Shown here one piece after another: positions 14,085 to 21,354 of a stretch of 64,000 nucleotides of DNA. Made by a program: the position numbers and the translations under genes. The DNA is from Nautilia sp. PV-1 (GTDB taxonomy: Bacteria; Campylobacterota; Campylobacteria; Campylobacterales; Nautiliaceae), in NCBI RefSeq assembly GCF_004006315.1, contig NZ_CP026530.1, forward strand, positions 672,501 to 736,500. The letters are read 5' to 3'. The notes beneath the pieces are model-generated. The model was not told the DNA's origin. It worked only from the letters and a program-made list of their open reading frames with translations, and searched no databases. Position 1 is the first letter of the stretch; the number at the start of each line of letters is the position of its first letter.

Positions 14085-14835
14085 AATAGAACTAAAAAAT
14101 ATAAGTTATTACTATGAAGATTCTTTAGCTTTGGATAATATCAGTTTTTCTATTAAAAACAGAGAAAAACTGATTTTGTTAGGGAATAACGGAAGCGGAA
14201 AATCTACTGTGCTCAGAATATTGGCAGGCTTGTATTTTCCTAATAAAGGTGATTATTATTTAGACAATGTTAAAATAACTAAAAAAAATGTAAAAAAAGA
14301 TTTTAGAAAAAAAATAGGTATTCTTTTTCAAAATCCGGAAGCTATGATATTTAATCCTACAGTATATGATGAAATTGCTTTTTCTCTTAAAGAGTTCGGT
14401 TTTGACAATATTGATGACAGGGTAATCAATATTGCAAAAAAATTTGGAATAGAAAAATTTCTTAAAAAATCTCCGCTTGAACTGAGCGGTGGTGAAAAAC
14501 AGAAAATTATGCTGGCTTCAATACTGGTTTATGAGCCTGAAGTTTTGCTTTTAGACGAGCCTACTGCGGCCATGGATCCGAAAACGACCGGATGGTTTAT
14601 AGATTTTATTTATGATCTCGATATTACGGCAATAATTGCAACGCATGATCTTGCTGTTGCGTATGAACTAAGCGACAGGGCTGTTGTTATGGATGAAAAT
14701 CATAAAGTGGTATATGACGGCGATATGGAAGAGCTTATGAAGAATCTTGATGTATTATTACAAGCTAATCTTATTCACAAACATAAGCACAGACATAAAA
14801 AATTTATACATTCTCACTATCATTTACACTTCTAA
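14077..14835 (+). CDS. ECF transporter ATPase NikO/CbiO with His-rich tail
   Basis: Cytosolic ATPase that powers the nickel ECF importer, 252 residues from ATG 14077. That start lies five bases after GGGAG; earlier in-frame starts at 14059-14065 lie on or before the ribosome-binding site. Walker A is GNNGSGKST, signature LSGGEKQK, Walker B VLLLDEPTAAMD, switch His in ATHDLAVA. After residue 232 comes an unusual tail, HKHKHRHKKFIHSHYHLHF, with eight His in 19 residues, likely to bind nickel as a sensor or buffer. Confidence 0.92.
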   Translation: MNKIELKNISYYYEDSLALDNISFSIKNREKLILLGNNGSGKSTVLRILAGLYFPNKGDYYLDNVKITKKNVKKDFRKKIGILFQNPEAMIFNPTVYDEIAFSLKEFGFDNIDDRVINIAKKFGIEKFLKKSPLELSGGEKQKIMLASILVYEPEVLLLDEPTAAMDPKTTGWFIDFIYDLDITAIIATHDLAVAYELSDRAVVMDENHKVVYDGDMEELMKNLDVLLQANLIHKHKHRHKKFIHSHYHLHF

Positions 14836-14892
14836 CAGTCCAAAACATATACAAGAAAAATCAGATTTTAAGTTTTTTTTAAATTTTCAGTG

Positions 14893-14898
14893 TATAAT
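14893..14898 (+). promoter_or_regulatory. Candidate -10 of the hypBCDE operon
   Basis: TATAAT at 14893-14898 lies 58 nt after the nikO stop and 116 nt before hypB. If used, the hyp mRNA would begin near 14905 and carry the stem-loop repeat 14909-14981 in its 5' leader. Run-on transcription from the nik operon is also possible, as no terminator is obvious between. Confidence 0.5.
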
Positions 14899-14908
14899 TC
14901 AAATTGTG

Positions 14909-14981
14909 AAGTTGTGAAGCAGTTAAGTTGGTTAAGCAATAAAGAATGAAGATTCATTAGATCTTATCTACTTCACTACTT
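14909..14981. repeat. Stem-loop repeat, copy A (hypB leader)
   Basis: Left arm AAGTTGTGAAGCAGTTAAG (14909-14927) pairs with CTTATCTACTTCACTACTT (14963-14981) at 16 of 19 positions. A smaller stem AATGA/TCATT lies inside (about 14946-14957). The first 22 bases (14909-14930) match 39638-39659 at 21 of 22 positions, and the right arm shares CTTATCTACTT with the copy near purL. It lies between the candidate hyp promoter and hypB and would be transcribed. Confidence 0.65.
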
Positions 14982-15013
14982 AAGTATATTTCTACTTTAA
15001 AAAAGGAGTCGAT

Positions 15014-15727
15014 ATGGCTGAAATTATTAATGAAGATATTAAAAATAATCCTCAATTATCTCACAAAGTTACGGTAATTGAGAAAATTCTTTCTAAAAAC
15101 AACGCAATGGCAGATGAAATCAGAAAAACTTTTGATGAACATAAAATTACATGTTTTAATATGATGAGTTCTCCCGGAAGCGGTAAAACAACCACACTTG
15201 AAAATCTGGCGGACAGACTGCCTTATAAATTCGGTGTAATCGAGGGAGATTTAGAAACAAGCAGAGATGCAGAGAGGATCAGAAACAAAGGTATCTGGTC
15301 TTTTCAGCTTCAAACAGGAAGAGCATGTCATCTTGACGCCGGAATGGTTAAACATGCTATGCCTGAATTTCCTTTTGATGATGTTGAAGTGGCTTTTATA
15401 GAAAACGTTGGAAACCTTGTGTGTCCTGCAAGCTATGATGTCGGAGCACATTACAATATGGTATTTGTAAGTGTGCCTGAAGGAGACGATAAAATTGAGA
15501 AATATCCTGTAATGTTTAGAAAAGCCGACATAGTTGTTATTACAAAAGCGGACATGGTTGATTATTTTGATTTTGATATCGAAAGAGCAATTGAAAATGC
15601 CAGAAAACTAAAACCAGGAGTGCCTGTAGTGCTGCTTAATAATAAAACAGGCGAAGGTTTGGATGAAATAATCGAATGGATTAAGCAAAAAAGAGAAGAA
15701 CATTTAAACTCGCTCAAAAATCAGTAA
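15014..15727 (+). CDS. hypB: Hydrogenase/urease nickel incorporation GTPase HypB
   Basis: 237-residue cytosolic GTPase and nickel metallochaperone that, with HypA, delivers Ni2+ to the [NiFe]-hydrogenase large subunit. The P-loop SSPGSGKTT is at about residues 52-60. GRACHLDAGMV holds the conserved Cys-His nickel/zinc ligands and ENVGNLVCP the second Cys. ITKADMVDYF carries the guanine-specificity motif (TKAD). There is no N-terminal His-rich stretch; that role may be taken by the His tail of the neighbouring NikO. AAAAAGGAG precedes the ATG. First gene of hypBCDE. Confidence 0.96.
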   Translation: MAEIINEDIKNNPQLSHKVTVIEKILSKNNAMADEIRKTFDEHKITCFNMMSSPGSGKTTTLENLADRLPYKFGVIEGDLETSRDAERIRNKGIWSFQLQTGRACHLDAGMVKHAMPEFPFDDVEVAFIENVGNLVCPASYDVGAHYNMVFVSVPEGDDKIEKYPVMFRKADIVVITKADMVDYFDFDIERAIENARKLKPGVPVVLLNNKTGEGLDEIIEWIKQKREEHLNSLKNQ

Positions 15728-15754
15728 TTTTGAGCGCAAAAAAAAGGAGAAAAT

Positions 15755-16066
15755 ATGTGTTTGGCAATTCCTAGCAAAGTTTTGAGTATAGATGAAAACA
15801 ACATAGCGGAAGTTGATACTTTAGGCGTAAAAAGACAGGTTAGCCTTGACTTGATTCAAGAAGAAGTTAAACCTGGCGATTATGTGCTTATCCATGTTGG
15901 ATACGCAATGGGTAAAATAGACGAAAAAGAAGCGCTCGAGAGTATAGAGGTGTATAAAATGCTTGCAGAAGCCGCCATGAACGAGGATTTTGAAATAGAT
16001 CCCGAACGGCTTGTAACAGAAGACGGTCCTTTATTATACAAACCGGAAGAAGAGGAAAACAAATAA
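15755..16066 (+). CDS. hypC: Hydrogenase maturation chaperone HypC
   Basis: 103 residues. It starts MCLAIPSKV; Cys2 is the essential residue that carries the Fe(CN)2CO unit with HypD and contacts the hydrogenase large-subunit precursor. The OB-like core is followed by a longer acidic tail (EEEENK end) than in E. coli HypC (90 residues). It lies 27 nt after hypB and 20 nt before hypD, each with a purine-rich ribosome-binding site. Confidence 0.96.
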   Translation: MCLAIPSKVLSIDENNIAEVDTLGVKRQVSLDLIQEEVKPGDYVLIHVGYAMGKIDEKEALESIEVYKMLAEAAMNEDFEIDPERLVTEDGPLLYKPEEEENK

Positions 16067-16086
16067 AAAAATAACGGAGCTGAAAA

Positions 16087-17205
16087 ATGAGCGATTTAAC
16101 ACTTAAAGATTTATATTTTAAATTCAGAGATCCTACGGCTATGAAAACGTTAGCCGAACTAATAAGAAAAGAAGCAAAAGATCTTAAAGAACCTATGAGG
16201 GTTATGGAAATTTGCGGAGGTCATACACATACGATTATGAAATACGGAATTAAGCAGCTGCTTCCGGATAATATCGAGTTTATTCACGGTCCCGGATGTC
16301 CTGTGTGCGTTATGCCAAAAGAAAGAATTGACCACGCGATTGAGCTTGCAAAACAGGAAGGTGTGATTTTAGCTACTCTGGGAGATATGATAAGAGTTCC
16401 CGGAAGCAAAAGCTCTCTTGCCAAAGTAAGGGCGGAAGGAGCTGATGTAAGACCTCTTCATTCAACTCTTGACGTGCTTAAAATCGCAAAAGAAAACCCT
16501 GATAAAAAAGTTGTGTTTTTTGCTATAGGTTTTGAAACAACAACTCCTATGACGGCTGCTTTAATGGAAAGAGCCTTTAAAGAAGGTGTTAAAAATATTT
16601 ATTATCATATTAACCACGTTCTTGTCCCGCCTCCTATGAGAGCAATTATGGACAGCGGAGAAGCAAAGATTAACGCATTTATAGGTCCTAGCCACGTGAG
16701 TGTTATAATCGGTGCAAAAAGTTATCAGTTTTTGGTTGACAGATATAATACGCCTGTCGTTGTAGCGGGCTTTGAACCGGTTGACGTTATGGAAAGTATT
16801 TTGATGCTTGTAAGGCAAAAATTAAAAGGCGAGCCTAAAGTTGAAATCCAGTATAAACGTGCTACTACATGGGACGGAAACGTTCTTGCGCAAAAAATGA
16901 TAGACAAGTATATGGACGTAAGAGATTCATTTAGATGGAGAGGGCTTGGGGATATTCCTAAAAGCGCTCTTAAATTAAGAGAGGAATATGCCGAGTTTGA
17001 TGCTGAAAAAGTATTTGCAGACATATTGCCAAACGAACCTATTGACGATCATAAACTGTGTATCTGCGGACAGATTTTAAGAGGGCTTGCAAAACCTACC
17101 GACTGTAAAGTGTTTGGTAGCGCCTGTACGCCTAGCAGCCCGCTTGGAAGCTGTATGGTTAGTGATGAGGGTGCATGTAACGCATATTACAGATATGCAA
17201 GATAA
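16087..17205 (+). CDS. hypD: Hydrogenase iron-sulfur maturation protein HypD
   Basis: 372 residues, the family's usual length. HypD assembles the Fe(CN)2CO ligand set on a scaffold with HypC. Conserved blocks seen are MEICGGHTHT (about 37-46), FIHGPGCPVCVMP (about 62-74), FFAIGFETTTP, and the C-terminal [4Fe-4S] region with CICGQILRG, CKVFGSACTPSSPLGSCMVSDEGAC. All key cysteines are present. It lies between hypC and hypE in the same transcript. Confidence 0.97.
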   Translation: MSDLTLKDLYFKFRDPTAMKTLAELIRKEAKDLKEPMRVMEICGGHTHTIMKYGIKQLLPDNIEFIHGPGCPVCVMPKERIDHAIELAKQEGVILATLGDMIRVPGSKSSLAKVRAEGADVRPLHSTLDVLKIAKENPDKKVVFFAIGFETTTPMTAALMERAFKEGVKNIYYHINHVLVPPPMRAIMDSGEAKINAFIGPSHVSVIIGAKSYQFLVDRYNTPVVVAGFEPVDVMESILMLVRQKLKGEPKVEIQYKRATTWDGNVLAQKMIDKYMDVRDSFRWRGLGDIPKSALKLREEYAEFDAEKVFADILPNEPIDDHKLCICGQILRGLAKPTDCKVFGSACTPSSPLGSCMVSDEGACNAYYRYAR

Positions 17206-17217
17206 TAAGGAGTTTAA

Positions 17218-18195
17218 ATGAAAATTACATTGGCATTCGGCGGTGGCGGAGAAGAAACAAATAAATTAATAAACGACCTGTTTTATAAAAATTTTTCAAA
17301 TCCTGTATTGGAATCGGCTGAAGATGCGGCTGTAGTGGAAATGGACGGAAAAACGGCATTTACAACTGACAGTTTTACAGTCAGTCCCGTTTTTTTTAAC
17401 GGAGGAAATATCGGAAAGCTAGCGGTAGCCGGAACATGCAACGATTTAGCGATGATGGGTGCCGAGCCGCAGTTTTTGACGTGCGGTTTTATGATTGAAG
17501 AGGGGCTTGAATTCAGCGAGCTTGAAAAGATTGTAAAAACAATGGCAAAAGAACTTGAAAAGGCGGGAGCTAAGATTGTCGCAGGTGATACGAAAGTCGT
17601 TCCTGCAGGAAGTGTCGATAAGATATTTATAAATACTTCCGGAATAGGGAAAATTATTAAACCTGGAATAAGCGCACATAATTTAAAAGAAGGCGATGTT
17701 ATTATTGTAAGCCGTGACATTGGAAGACACGGAACAGTTGTTATGGCACACAGATATGAGGTTGAAACGGATCTGGAAAGCGACTGTAAAGTTTTATGGG
17801 ACGAAGTAAAAGCCCTTATTGATGCGGATATTGATATTAAAGCGATGAGAGATGCCACAAGAGGAGGGCTTAGCGCCGTTTTAAATGAATGGGCACAGGC
17901 CAGTAATGTTGGTATTGAGGTATATGAAGATAAACTGCCGATTTCTGATGAGGTAATAGGTCTTTGTGAGATTTTCGGTTTTGAGCCTCTGGATTTGGCA
18001 AATGAAGGAACATTTATTGTCGCAGTTGACAAAAAAGATGCTCAAAAAGCCGAAGAAATATTAAGAAAATTTAATTCGTCTGCAAGTATTATAGGCAGTG
18101 TAAACAGCGATAAAAAGGTTGTGTTAAAATCTCCTTGGGGAAGTAAAAGATATATTGAACTGCCAAAAGGTGAATTATTGCCGAGAATTTGCTAA
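17218..18195 (+). CDS. hypE: Hydrogenase maturation protein HypE
   Basis: 325 residues, PurM/AIR-synthase fold. It dehydrates the carbamoyl group received from HypF on its C-terminal Cys to form the cyanide ligand. The C-terminus ends LPRIC, the hallmark. GGGGEETNKLI at the start, DSFTVSP and GGNIGKLAVAGTCNDLAMMGA, and the ATRGGLSAVLNEWA block are family motifs. hypA and hypF are not in the window. A GGAG site precedes the ATG by five bases. Confidence 0.97.
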   Translation: MKITLAFGGGGEETNKLINDLFYKNFSNPVLESAEDAAVVEMDGKTAFTTDSFTVSPVFFNGGNIGKLAVAGTCNDLAMMGAEPQFLTCGFMIEEGLEFSELEKIVKTMAKELEKAGAKIVAGDTKVVPAGSVDKIFINTSGIGKIIKPGISAHNLKEGDVIIVSRDIGRHGTVVMAHRYEVETDLESDCKVLWDEVKALIDADIDIKAMRDATRGGLSAVLNEWAQASNVGIEVYEDKLPISDEVIGLCEIFGFEPLDLANEGTFIVAVDKKDAQKAEEILRKFNSSASIIGSVNSDKKVVLKSPWGSKRYIELPKGELLPRIC

Positions 18196-18232
18196 AATTA
18201 CATAAATGAATAATTATTTATGAGGGGGCTTT

Positions 18233-18934
18233 GTGAGTAAACAAGAACAGATAGTCCGAATGTTTGACTCTATTGCAAACAGATATGATTTTGTAAATAG
18301 GGTTTTGACATTCGGAATAGATAAGAAATGGCGTCAGAACGCTATAAAAGACGCATTAAACGCAATTGATAAAAAAGAAGTGAAAATTTTGGATGTTGCA
18401 TGCGGTACAGGCGATATGATTGAAATATGGCAAAAAGAAGCGTCTAAAAAGAACATATCTACTCGTATCTGCGGACTGGACCCAAGTGTGGGAATGCTTG
18501 AAGTAGCAAAAAACAGGTTTCCGAGTTTAAAATTTTATAATGCCTATGCTACGGATATACCTTGTCAAAGCAATACGATAGACGGTATAAGCATTTCTTT
18601 TGGAATCAGAAACGTACTGGAAATTAAAAAAGCTATAAGCGAATTCCACAGAGTACTGAAAACTGGAGGAATTGTTTTGGTGCTTGAATTTGTCAAAGCG
18701 GAAAATCCTAATAAATTCAGAAAATGTGTGGATTTTTATTCAAATAAGTTTTTGCCTAAAATCGGAGGAATATTGAGTAAGAATAAAGAAGCTTATGAGT
18801 ATCTTCCTAACTCTATAGAAAATTTTTATACTCCAAGCGAGTTAATAGGGCTTTTTGAAGAATCCGGATTTAGCACTTTAAAACAAGACAGTTATAACTT
18901 TGGACAGGTAGGGGTCTTTATATTTAGAAAGTAA
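18233..18934 (+). CDS. ubiE: Demethylmenaquinone methyltransferase UbiE/MenG
   Basis: 233-residue SAM-dependent methyltransferase that completes menaquinone. It opens VRMFDSIANRYDFVNRVLTFGID, the UbiE signature 1; ILDVACGTGD is the SAM motif I (about 51-60), and GISISFGIRNV the second family signature. The start is GTG 18233, after the strong GAGGGGG site at 18222-18228. A near-extended -10 (TGCTAAAAT, 18190-18198) suggests its own promoter overlapping the hypE stop. Confidence 0.93.
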   Translation: MSKQEQIVRMFDSIANRYDFVNRVLTFGIDKKWRQNAIKDALNAIDKKEVKILDVACGTGDMIEIWQKEASKKNISTRICGLDPSVGMLEVAKNRFPSLKFYNAYATDIPCQSNTIDGISISFGIRNVLEIKKAISEFHRVLKTGGIVLVLEFVKAENPNKFRKCVDFYSNKFLPKIGGILSKNKEAYEYLPNSIENFYTPSELIGLFEESGFSTLKQDSYNFGQVGVFIFRK

Positions 18935-18973
18935 GGGATTTATAAAGACTCCTTTGCTTCTTTTATCTATTTG

Positions 18974-18984
18974 GTGACAGACAC
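18974..18984 (-). repeat. Dispersed word GTGTCTGTCAC, copy 3
   Basis: GTGACAGACAC on the plus strand at 18974-18984 is the reverse complement of the words at 239-250 and 12261-12272. It lies 40 nt downstream of ubiE in the convergent ubiE/thiS gap (18935-19090), where I see no gene. Confidence 0.5.
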
Positions 18985-19074
18985 TAGCTGTTAATAAATG
19001 AAAAATTTAAAATAAATATATATCAATAATAATTTATAAAAAAATTTAGGTCAAACACTGTCATTATAAATAAT

Positions 19075-19100
19075 AAAAAAAAAGAGGGAACTAACCTCCT
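19075..19100 (-). terminator. Intrinsic terminator of the glyS-thiS operon
   Basis: On the minus strand AGGAGG (complement of 19095-19100), a 7-nt loop, CCTCTT (complement of 19082-19087), then a run of nine T (complement of 19075-19083). The 5' half of the hairpin is made from the Gly-Gly-Gly codons that end ThiS. This is the clearest rho-independent terminator in the window. Confidence 0.7.
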
Positions 19101-19291
19101 CCTACAAAATTAAGAGCCTCTATTTTGTCATTTTCATGAAGAGTGTATTTGTCCCATTCGTCTTTTTTTACAATTTTCATATTAACGGCTACAGCCATTG
19201 TTTTATCAAGCACTTTTAAATCTTCTAAAAGCTTCTTGATTGTTGTGTTTTGTGCTATGTCTTTTTCGTGTCCGTTTATTATTATTTTCAT
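19091..19291 (-). CDS. thiS: Sulfur carrier protein ThiS
   Basis: 66-residue ubiquitin-like protein that carries thiocarboxylate sulfur for thiazole synthesis. It begins MKIIINGHE and ends VGGG; the C-terminal Gly-Gly is the site of adenylation and thiocarboxylation. The LNFVGGG end and the early TIKKLLEDL helix fit ThiS rather than MoaD. It follows glyS by 8 nt on the same strand. No thiG or thiF is adjacent. Confidence 0.88.
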   Translation of the reverse strand: MKIIINGHEKDIAQNTTIKKLLEDLKVLDKTMAVAVNMKIVKKDEWDKYTLHENDKIEALNFVGGG

Positions 19292-19299
19292 CGCTTTCC

Positions 19300-21273
19300 T
19301 TAAATAGTGATTTCTTTAATATCTGCAATATCAAGAAATTCTTTATAGATTGACGCGATAAGGCTTTTTCTGTTGTGTCTTACTTTTTCATCTTCAACAT
19401 TTACCATTACGTTATCAAAGAATTTGTCAATCAGAGGTTTTAACGAAATTAAAAAGTCCAGTTTTTCTTCAAGGTTGTCTATTGCGTTTACTTTTTTAAA
19501 TTCATTCCATAAATTTCTCTCTTCATCTTTTTCAAAAAGATTCTCATCAACACTGATAGTGTTAAGATCAAAATCTTTAACAATATTAGCAACCCTTTTG
19601 AAGGTTGTTGAAAGCTCTTTAAAATCTTTAGAATTTACCATATTGTTAATCAGTTTTATTTTTTTGTCTATTTCAAGAAGATTACTTTCACCCGTGGCAA
19701 GAACGCTTCTTATTACTGACGGATTGATATTATAGAATTTGTACAGTCTTTCAAAAATGAATTCAATCAGCTGATTTGTATCGAATTCTTTATAAGCCGG
19801 TTTTAATTCGTTAATGATTTCTTTAATATCTAAAGGTATGCCGTTTTCATTGGCAATTTTAATCATGTAGTTTGCCGCACGTCTGAGTCCGAAAGGGTCT
19901 TTGTTTCCTTTTGGAATTTTGCCTATACTAAACAGAGCCATTAAAGTGTCCAGATTTCTTGCAATGTTTAATAATGCTGAGATTTTATTAGAGGCTCTGT
20001 CCGTATACTGCTCTTTTATTGCAGTTGCTATTTCGTCATCGATACCCTGGGCTTTTGCATAATAATATCCCATAATTCCCTGAAGTTCTGTAAATTCATA
20101 AACCATTTCAGTTAGAAGGTCGGCTTTTGCAAGATTAACGGCTTTTAGCAGTTTTTCTTTATCGGCATTATATTTGTCCGCCAGAATTTCTGCAATATTT
20201 TCTTCTCTTTTTACTTTATCGTATACGCTTCCTAAATTATCCATGTATACGATATTTTTAAGTCCTTCAATGCTAAGGCCGTTTTTCAGGTCGTTTTCCC
20301 AGAAGAATAAGGCGTCGCTTAGTCTGGCTCTTAAAACTTTTTCGTTTCCTGCAATAATTTTTGCAAAATTGTCGGTGTATGCATTGCTTACTACAACAAA
20401 CGCGTTTGTAAGTTCTCCGTTTTTATATACCGGGAAATATCTTTGATGTTCTTTCATAGAAGTAATTATTACTTCAGGGGGAAGTACTAAAAACTCTTTG
20501 TCAAATTTTCCTAAAAGAGGCGTAGGATATTCAGTAATCGCAACTATTTCATCAAGAAGGTCTTCGTCAATTTCCACAGTGATATTATGCTCTTTTTGAA
20601 GTTTTTCTATTTCTCTTAATATCTTGGCTTTTCTTTCATCTTGGTATAAAATTACTCCGTTTTTGTCGAGTTTGCAGAAATAGTCTCCCACGTAGTTTAT
20701 TTGTATGTCTTCTTTAAAAATTCTATGAGGTTTTGTAATGTTTGAAGATTTTACACAGTAAGCGTTAAATTCAACGGTTTCATCTTCAAACATACATAAA
20801 ATCCATCTGACGGGTCTTATAAATTCTTCTTCGCATACTCCCCATTTCATTGTTTTTCCGAAATTTAAAGAATGCAACCATTCATTAATCATCTGAGGAA
20901 GCAGTTCTTTAGCCTCTTTTCCCTGTACTTCTTTTTGGAAATATGCAAATTCTTTGTTGCCTTTGGTTTTGAAAATCACATCTTCAGGAGCTATGCCGCA
21001 TTTTTTTGCAAAACCTTCAAGTGCTTTAGGGTTTTTTTCAATAATTTCTTTAGGCGCTCCCCATATTTCTTCTACTTTGTCTTCCTGTTTTACCGGGAAC
21101 TCTCTGTGCCATAATGTTAAACGTCTTGGCGTATAATAAAATGAAAAGTTTGCTTTTAAATCGTGTTTTTCTAAAATATCAAGCCATTTTTTTTCTATAT
21201 TTGGCAGTTCTTTAAGAAGGGGAATTGCAGGAAGCTCTTCAACTCCGATTTCTATTAATAAAGGTTTTAACAT
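19300..21273 (-). CDS. glyS: Glycine-tRNA ligase beta subunit
   Basis: 657 residues, cytosolic subunit of the bacterial alpha2-beta2 glycyl-tRNA synthetase. The start MLKPLLIEIGVEELPA is the family's hallmark; KTMKWG and FIRPVRWILCMF follow, and EYPTPLLGKFDKEFLVLPPEV and KEHQRYFPV in the centre. KGNKDPFGLRRAANYMIKI marks the HD-like region, with the tRNA-binding helical domain after it. It is the first gene of the glyS-thiS unit and is divergent from the barrel gene at 21355. The alpha-subunit gene (glyQ) is elsewhere. Confidence 0.96.
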   Translation of the reverse strand: MLKPLLIEIGVEELPAIPLLKELPNIEKKWLDILEKHDLKANFSFYYTPRRLTLWHREFPVKQEDKVEEIWGAPKEIIEKNPKALEGFAKKCGIAPEDVIFKTKGNKEFAYFQKEVQGKEAKELLPQMINEWLHSLNFGKTMKWGVCEEEFIRPVRWILCMFEDETVEFNAYCVKSSNITKPHRIFKEDIQINYVGDYFCKLDKNGVILYQDERKAKILREIEKLQKEHNITVEIDEDLLDEIVAITEYPTPLLGKFDKEFLVLPPEVIITSMKEHQRYFPVYKNGELTNAFVVVSNAYTDNFAKIIAGNEKVLRARLSDALFFWENDLKNGLSIEGLKNIVYMDNLGSVYDKVKREENIAEILADKYNADKEKLLKAVNLAKADLLTEMVYEFTELQGIMGYYYAKAQGIDDEIATAIKEQYTDRASNKISALLNIARNLDTLMALFSIGKIPKGNKDPFGLRRAANYMIKIANENGIPLDIKEIINELKPAYKEFDTNQLIEFIFERLYKFYNINPSVIRSVLATGESNLLEIDKKIKLINNMVNSKDFKELSTTFKRVANIVKDFDLNTISVDENLFEKDEERNLWNEFKKVNAIDNLEEKLDFLISLKPLIDKFFDNVMVNVEDEKVRHNRKSLIASIYKEFLDIADIKEITI

Positions 21274-21310
21274 TAAGTTTCCTTTTTGTTTGTAATTTTA
21301 ACAAAATTGT

Positions 21311-21319
21311 TGTTATAAT
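21311..21319 (+). promoter_or_regulatory. Extended -10 promoter of the signalling operon
   Basis: TGTTATAAT (21311-21319) is a perfect extended -10 element, 36 bases before the ATG at 21355. GGGGAGAAGG just upstream of the ATG is the ribosome-binding site. Confidence 0.65.
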
Positions 21320-21354
21320 TTGTAAATTAATTTATTTTTAACTTGGGGAGAAGG

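Noticed and set aside
14981-15000. Flanking target-site duplication around the hypB-leader stem-loop
   Set aside because: Unlike the dnaJ-purL copy, no matching direct repeat of 7 bp or more was found on both sides.
17283-18032. 249-codon open frame on the minus strand opposite hypE
   Set aside because: It is a shadow of hypE: serine/threonine/alanine-rich, no ribosome-binding site, no recognisable motif, while hypE is complete on the other strand.
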